NCBI GenBank assembly: GCA_034189505.1
Contig: JAXHUR010000093.1
Coordinates: 1 to 9,299, forward strand
Origin: Geoalkalibacter_A sp034189505
Lineage (GTDB): Bacteria; Desulfobacterota; Desulfuromonadia; Desulfuromonadales; Geoalkalibacteraceae
Direction: 5' to 3'
Length of the DNA: 9,299 nt
Below are positions 5,906 to 9,299 of this stretch, piece by piece (positions within the stretch are counted from its first letter, which is position 1; every line of letters starts with the position of its first letter). Both the position numbers and the translations under genes were made by a program. The notes under the pieces were generated by a model that had not been told where the DNA came from, did not search any database, and saw nothing but the letters and a program-made list of their open reading frames with translations.

Positions 5906-6763
5906 ATGAACCTTAAATACCTTGAGAGCTTTCTGGCCGTGGTGCAATTCGGCGGGTTTCGTGAGGCCGCGAAACGAACCGGCAAGTCCCAACCGGCCCT
6001 TTCGCAAAATATCGGCAAGCTGGAAAACGAACTGGGCGTCAGTCTGATTCAGCGACAGCATAAGGGGTGTTCCCCCACCGACCGCGGACGGGCCCTCGTC
6101 CCCTACGCCGAGAGCCTGTTGCGGACCGCCAAGCGAGCCCTTGCGCTGTTCGAGGGCAATTCTCTGGCCATTGCGGCGGGGTCCAATATCGGCATCTACC
6201 TGCTGCCGCCCTACCTGCGCAGCTATCGCGACGCCCACCCGCAGGAGCAGGTCGAACTCTCGGTCCACAGCAATCCCGAGGTGGCGCGGCGGCTTTGTGA
6301 CCGGGAAGTGGAGGTGGCGGTGATGGAATGGTGGGACGGCCGTCCCGGTTTCATAGCCGAGCCCTGGCGCCGCGAGGAAATGGTGCTGATCGTTCCGCCG
6401 GACCACCGCTGGGCAAAAAAGAGGGTAATCGCGCCCGAACAACTGCGCGGAAGCTCACTGCTCGGGGGAGAATCCGGCAGCGGCACCGGCCGTATTTTGC
6501 AGGAACACTTGGCGGGCATCCATCCGAGCCTGCGGGTCAGCGCGCATTTGGGCAGCACTGAGGCGGTCAAACGCGCGGTCCAAGCCGGCCTCGGAATCTC
6601 CCTCGTTCTCGCCTCCAGCGTCAAGCAGGAGGTCGCGGCCGGGAACCTCACTGCCATTCGCATCGCCGATATTAATCTGGAAAAACAGTTGTACGTGGTA
6701 CGCGACAAGGACACACCGGAAAGCAGTCCCGCCCGGCGTTTTGCCGAGCATCTGTTCGGGTGA
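5906..6763 (+). CDS. ptxE: LysR-type transcriptional regulator PtxE
   Basis: This 285-residue LysR-family protein has an N-terminal winged helix-turn-helix: the HTH spans about residues 18-38 (FREAAKRTGKSQPALSQNIG), followed by ELGVSLIQR and SPTDRGR. A type-2 periplasmic-binding-like effector domain covers about residues 88-285 (starting SLAIAAGSNIGIYLLPPYLR). It is the last gene of the ptx operon, as in P. stutzeri WM88. Its ATG lies one base after the ptxD stop with only a weak GGAAG-like site, so it is probably translationally coupled. It likely controls the operon through the region 2141-2228. The effector is not known; phosphite is a guess from context. Confidence 0.9.
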   Translation: MNLKYLESFLAVVQFGGFREAAKRTGKSQPALSQNIGKLENELGVSLIQRQHKGCSPTDRGRALVPYAESLLRTAKRALALFEGNSLAIAAGSNIGIYLLPPYLRSYRDAHPQEQVELSVHSNPEVARRLCDREVEVAVMEWWDGRPGFIAEPWRREEMVLIVPPDHRWAKKRVIAPEQLRGSSLLGGESGSGTGRILQEHLAGIHPSLRVSAHLGSTEAVKRAVQAGLGISLVLASSVKQEVAAGNLTAIRIADINLEKQLYVVRDKDTPESSPARRFAEHLFG

Positions 6764-6807
6764 AACGACCTGCCGCAGTTTCTCGGGATTTCATCCCCCG
6801 GCCCGCT

Positions 6808-6960
6808 TAACCCGGGTTATTCATGAAGCTTTGTCGCAAAACCGGCAAGTGCCCGTCAGATCAAGCCTGGCACAGGGAAGTTGCCCTGCAGACGTACTCG
6901 AAGTACGTCGAAGCAGCGAGAGCAAGCGCAGCAACGCAGCAGTTGGCGAGTTTTTGCGAC
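6808..6960. repeat. MITE-like element with nested hairpins
   Basis: The 128-base segment 6833-6960 is bounded by exact inverted ends GTCGCAAAA and TTTTGCGAC. Inside are a perfect hairpin GACGTACT-cga-AGTACGTC (6891-6909) and CAGGG-N6-CCCTG (6873-6888). Just outside its left end are the 12-base palindrome TAACCCGGGTTA (6808-6819) and TTCATGAA (6820-6827). No credible protein is encoded. I believe similar sequences recur in Desulfuromonadales genomes, but only one copy is here, so multicopy status is inference. It occupies the gap after ptxE; an arsJ gene downstream of gapdh would be expected on the opposite strand in this space. Confidence 0.5.
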
Positions 6961-7022
6961 GCTATCAATGTTCACCAGATCTTAAACTGTGGGGATGTCA
7001 TCTTCGGTTTCTATCAGAGAAC

Positions 7023-7074
7023 AAAAAGGGGACAGGCTACTTTTCACGATGAAAAAGCAGCCTGTCCCCTTTTC
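7023..7074 (+). repeat. REP-like palindromic hairpin repeat, copy 3
   Basis: Arms at 7024-7044 and 7053-7073 enclose loop CACGATGA. They are identical to copies 1 and 2 except that T is replaced by C at 7058, giving one mismatch (A7039/C7058). It sits between the converging ptx operon and arsR-gapdh genes, 44 bases past the gapdh stop, where a bidirectional terminator would be useful. Confidence 0.9.
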
Positions 7075-7097
7075 AAGGACCAGGCGAACAAAAGTCT

Positions 7098-7116
7098 GGC
7101 GAACACGAGGTTCGCC
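7098..7116. repeat. short hairpin just past the gapdh stop (second repeat family)
   Basis: GGCGAAC (7098-7104) and GTTCGCC (7110-7116) form a 7-bp stem with loop ACGAG, ending one base from the gapdh stop codon (minus strand). GGCGAACA recurs at 7083-7090. The minus-strand phrase GTAGGGGCGAACCTCG followed by TGTTCGCC resembles a dispersed repeat common in many bacterial genomes. It may also help end gapdh transcripts. Confidence 0.5.
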
Positions 7117-7117
7117 C

Positions 7118-7910
7118 CTACAGGGAATTGGCGACTTTTCCGGCCAGCTCCATCATCCGGTGCACGTAGCCCATCTCGTTGTCATACCAGGCATAGATCT
7201 TGAGTTGGGTGCCGTCGACCACCATGGTCGAGGGCGCATCGATGATGGCCGAGCGCGGATCGCTCTTGAAGTCGATCGAGACCAGAGGGCGGTATTCGAT
7301 GCCGAGGATTCCTTTAAGGTGGTTTTCGGCCGCCTCCCGGAACAGTTCGTTGACCTGCTCGACCGTGACCTCGCGCTTCATCTCGAAGACCGCATCGGTA
7401 AGCGATCCGGTGAGCAGCGGCAACCGCACCGCATGGCCGTTGAGTTTGCCCTTAAGTTCAGGATAGATCAGCGTGATGGCGGTCGCCGAGCCGGTGGTGG
7501 TGGGGATCAGCGACATGCTCCCCGCCCGCGCCCGGCTTGACCGGGGCGGCGACGATCACCTTCTTCACGCCACGCTCGAAGTAAGGCTGCAGCAGCTCGG
7601 GAGTGCGGAATCTGCCAGACGCCTCGATGACGATATCGACGCCGTGCGCATCCCAGGGAACCTCTCCCGGTGTTCCGAACGCGCTGAAGCTGATCGCTCG
7701 GTCACCGACTCTGACGGTATCCTCCCCGAACCCGACCTCCCGGTTCCAGCGCCCGTGCACAGAGTCGAACTCGAGCAGGTGGGCCGCGGTTTCCGCGCCT
7801 CCCTTGATCTCGTTGATGTGGACAATCTCGAATTTCGGCCAGTTCCAGGCTGCGCGCCGGGCCAGGCGCCCCATGCGGCCGAAGCCGTTGATGCCGATGC
7901 GGATGCTCAT
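7118..7910 (-). pseudogene. ArsJ-type glyceraldehyde-3-phosphate dehydrogenase, internal deletion and frameshift
   Basis: The N-terminal part (from 7910) begins MSIRIGINGFGRMGRLARRA, with NAD-binding GFGRMG, and reaches KKVIVAAPVKPGA. The C-terminal part, in another frame, begins SMSLIPTTTGSATA and continues through NGHAVRLPLLTGSLTD to YDNEMGYVHRMMELAGKVAN and a stop at 7118. Intact relatives are about 330 residues; the two parts total about 260. The missing block of roughly 70-75 residues contains the catalytic SCTTNC cysteine, and no cysteine remains in either part. The junction lies near 7530. This GAPDH class normally sits between arsR and arsJ. There it attaches arsenate to 3-phosphoglycerate, and ArsJ exports the product. 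A ribosome site (AAAGGAGAAGGAAGAG) and the 36-base gap from arsR show it was the second gene of that operon. arsJ is absent. Confidence 0.88.
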
Positions 7911-7946
7911 CTCTTCCTTCTCCTTTGGGCGCGCGATGGCGTCTTC

Positions 7947-8291
7947 TCAGCAGACCTGCCGTTCCTTGCTCTCGAGAAGCTGCTTGAGTCGTCTGCGATC
8001 GGCCTGCGCTTGCGCAGATTCGGGCAGCCGTCTGGCCAGCAGATCGGCCAAATCCTGATGCAGGCCGGAAGGCGGCGGCGCCAAGCTGTAGAACATCCAC
8101 ACCCCCCGACGGCGGTCATCCACCAGAGCGGCGTGCCGGAGGTTGGCCAGATGACGCGAGACGGTCGATTGAGGAAGTTCGAGAACCGCCATCAGGTCGC
8201 AGACGCAGAGTTCACCCTGCTGCAGCAGCGCCAGGATGCGCAGGCGCGTCTCGTCGGATAGGGCCTTGAAAATTTTCGCTGTGAGTTTCAT
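7947..8291 (-). CDS. arsR: ArsR-family arsenic-responsive repressor
   Basis: The 114-residue winged-helix protein begins MKLTAKIFKALSDETRLRIL, the family signature. The metalloid site ELCVCDL (residues 27-33, C29 and C31) is followed by the recognition helix LPQSTVSRHLANLRHAALV (39-57) and the wing DDRRRGVWMFYSL. The CVC pair is the classic As(III)/Sb(III) sensor: binding releases the repressor from DNA. A final Cys (C114) is of unknown relevance. ATG 8291 is chosen. A longer frame begins with TTG at 8327, but its extra 12 residues run through the operator-like palindrome. It leads a broken arsR-gapdh operon, so what it still regulates is uncertain beyond itself. Confidence 0.9.
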   Translation of the reverse strand: MKLTAKIFKALSDETRLRILALLQQGELCVCDLMAVLELPQSTVSRHLANLRHAALVDDRRRGVWMFYSLAPPPSGLHQDLADLLARRLPESAQAQADRRRLKQLLESKERQVC

Positions 8292-8301
8292 AATAAAAAA
8301 A

Positions 8302-8319
8302 TTATCCGGATAAACGGAT
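8302..8319. promoter_or_regulatory. candidate ArsR operator
   Basis: TTATCCGGATAA (8302-8313) is a perfect 12-base palindrome, overlapped by a second dyad ATCCG-N6-CGGAT (8304-8319). It lies 11-28 bases upstream of the arsR ATG. On the minus strand GATAAT, within the palindrome, resembles a -10 box only nine bases from the ATG, so the mRNA may be almost leaderless. No Shine-Dalgarno is evident. A suitable -35 is weak. Confidence 0.5.
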
Positions 8320-8327
8320 TTATTCAA

Positions 8328-8783
8328 GAGAAATTTTCAAGGCCGTGCATGCGCCCTTCTCTGCCGTGCGTGGAGCACCGGAGAAGCGTTCTTGTCCGCA
8401 ACCGAATCCGGTGCCCCATCGGCCAGGGGCGAAAACCCATTACAGCTCAGGATTGTTAGGAATAATGAATAAGCTCCCGCACCTGATTCTTCTTTTTGCG
8501 CAGCAATTCCCGGCCACCCAGCAAACCCGCTTAAATAGGGGGGTTGAGATTTTGGTCTTCGTAAACATTGAACAGGTCTGACTCTGGTTCTCTCTTGCCG
8601 AACGCTTTTGGCGACGGGTCGTAGGAAGGCACCAGAGTTAGCAAACTTAACCGGGAGGCTGAACCTAACCCATTGTTTTTAATGTAAAATAATCACATAC
8701 ACAGCGTTTTTGCTTGACAGGCGGCCTCTAGTGCGGGCGCGCATTTTTTCATTAGCCAACCCTTATTTCTAGGAGCTGTGAAA
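8328..8783. other. 456-base non-coding stretch between arsR and the transposase
   Basis: No open frame here resembles a protein I recognise, and codon patterns look random on both strands. The stretch contains a structured inverted repeat (8578-8641), an AT-rich patch (8676-8700) and TTGACA at 8714-8719 without a matching -10. The left end of the insertion sequence that carries the transposase should lie here, but without its right end the terminal repeats cannot be fixed. Confidence 0.5.
8578..8641. repeat. unexplained inverted repeat with inner stem
   Basis: CTGACTCTGGT (8578-8588) and ACCAGAGTTAG (8631-8641) pair over 11 positions with one G-T wobble. The enclosed 42 bases contain a further short stem, GCCGAA with TTTGGC (one wobble). 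The layout resembles a folded RNA or a small palindromic element; no known family is recognised. Confidence 0.4.
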
Positions 8784-8801
8784 ATGCCGCCTGCCAAATA
8801 A
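8771..8801 (+). other. original transposase start, frameshifted into a stop
   Basis: AGGAG (8771-8775) is ideally placed for ATG 8784, but that frame reads MPPAK and stops at TAA 8799. The transposase frame is open straight through this position (codons at 8798, 8801 and onward), so one extra base in the AAA run at 8796-8798 would join the start to the transposase. Confidence 0.5.
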
Positions 8802-8863
8802 CTGAAATCCAAGTTCAAGCGTCCCTCAAAACTCAAAGTCCGGAAACATTTGCACAGGATGCC

Positions 8864-9299
8864 ATGCTATCAGCCCTTTACCAAGGATTCTGCGCTTTGC
8901 CCGACCATCGGCGGGGCAAACTCGAGATCCCTTTGCCCGATGCCCTGATGTCCGGGTTTGCCCTGTTCTCACTGAAAGATCTCTCCTTGCTGGCCTTTGA
9001 TGAGCGCCGTCGCAATGACGGCAACCTGGGGCGGATTTTCGGCATCGGCAAGGTCCCCAGCGACACCCAGATACGCGAGATTCTTGATCCGGTCGATTCT
9101 CAGCGACTGCGCCCGTTGTTTCGGGACATCTTTCGCCAATTGCAACGAGGCAAGGCCCTGGAGCCCATGGCCTATTTTGAGGGCTGCTACCTGCTGAGCC
9201 TCGATGGCACCGGTTCTTTCTCTTCGGAGAAACTCAGCAGCGCCTCCTGTCTGGTCAAGAAGAGCCGCTCGGGCAAAGAGACCTATTATCAGCAGGTGC
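8864..9299 (+). CDS. DDE transposase (IS4/ISNCY-like), partial with damaged start
   Basis: From ATG 8864 the frame reads MLSALYQGFCALPDHRRGKL, then PLPDALMSGFALFSLKDLSL, GRIFGIGKVPSDTQIREILD and YLLSLDGTGSFSSEKLSS, running off the right edge. The Asp of SLDGT is the probable first catalytic carboxylate of a DDE transposase; the other two lie beyond the window. The pattern DHRRGK, SDTQ(I/M)REILD and LDGT(x)(Y/F)FSS belongs to a transposase family common in anaerobic deltaproteobacteria. I place it near ISNCY/IS4 without certainty. The true gene probably began at ATG 8784 behind AGGAG, a start now frameshifted, since residues upstream of 8864 in this frame (SPETFAQDA) look like coding sequence. 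As written it may be inactive. Confidence 0.75.
   Translation, partial: MLSALYQGFCALPDHRRGKLEIPLPDALMSGFALFSLKDLSLLAFDERRRNDGNLGRIFGIGKVPSDTQIREILDPVDSQRLRPLFRDIFRQLQRGKALEPMAYFEGCYLLSLDGTGSFSSEKLSSASCLVKKSRSGKETYYQQV

Noticed and set aside
6764..6830. Rho-independent terminator directly after ptxE
   Set aside because: CCCGG...CCGGG can pair, but no T-run follows; hairpin copy 3 further downstream is a better candidate.
6741..7203. Plus-strand open frames across the ptxE-gapdh gap
   Set aside because: They translate the MITE-like element and hairpin copy 3 (KRGQATF/KGDRLLF stretches) and match no protein family; repeats, not genes.
7473..8261. Long plus-strand open frame of 262 codons
   Set aside because: It lies antisense to gapdh and arsR, whose minus-strand products have clear family motifs; it has no recognisable domain and is a high-GC shadow frame.
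8345..8581. 78-codon plus-strand frame before the transposase
   Set aside because: No recognisable domain, no ribosome site and atypical composition; treated as non-coding.

Overview
The window looks like part of a Desulfuromonadales/Geobacter-type (Desulfobacterota) chromosome. Two things suggest this. The partial gene at the left edge strongly resembles the N-terminus of Geobacter glyoxylate/succinic-semialdehyde reductase, and the intergenic spaces carry short palindromic repeats of a kind I associate with that group. The assignment rests on recognition, not on a search. No rRNA, tRNA or CRISPR array is visible.

Layout. (1) 1-1712, minus strand: the 5' end of a beta-hydroxyacid dehydrogenase, a 5'-truncated SWIM zinc-finger/HTH gene, a frameshifted YqaE/Pmp3 small membrane protein and an intact DUF4112 membrane protein. 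Two of three copies of a 21-bp-arm hairpin repeat lie here, each just 3' of a gene. (2) 1752-2007, minus: a decayed zeta-toxin-like P-loop ATPase. (3) 2105-2283: a control region with direct repeats and a perfect 8-bp-arm dyad. (4) 2284-6763, plus: an intact five-gene phosphite assimilation operon, ptxABCDE. (5) 6764-7117: a repeat cluster with a MITE-like element, the third hairpin copy and a second hairpin family. (6) 7118-8291, minus: arsR followed by a gapdh gene of the ArsJ-associated type that has lost its central part, including the catalytic cysteine; no arsJ is present. (7) 8328-8783: non-coding, with one unexplained structured element. (8) 8784-9299, plus: the 5' part of a DDE transposase gene with a frameshift at its start, running off the window.

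How the genes work together. PtxB captures phosphite in the periplasm, PtxC (membrane) and PtxA (ATPase) import it, PtxD oxidises it to phosphate with NAD+, and the LysR-type PtxE probably regulates the operon. The PtxD assignment is strong: the catalytic residues described for the Pseudomonas stutzeri WM88 enzyme are all present at matching positions. The five ptx genes are intact, while most neighbours are truncated, frameshifted or deleted. This fits an imported, still-selected nutrient module in a repeat-rich, decaying accessory region. Some single-base frameshifts (G7 run in yqaE, A run in the transposase) could instead be sequencing errors.
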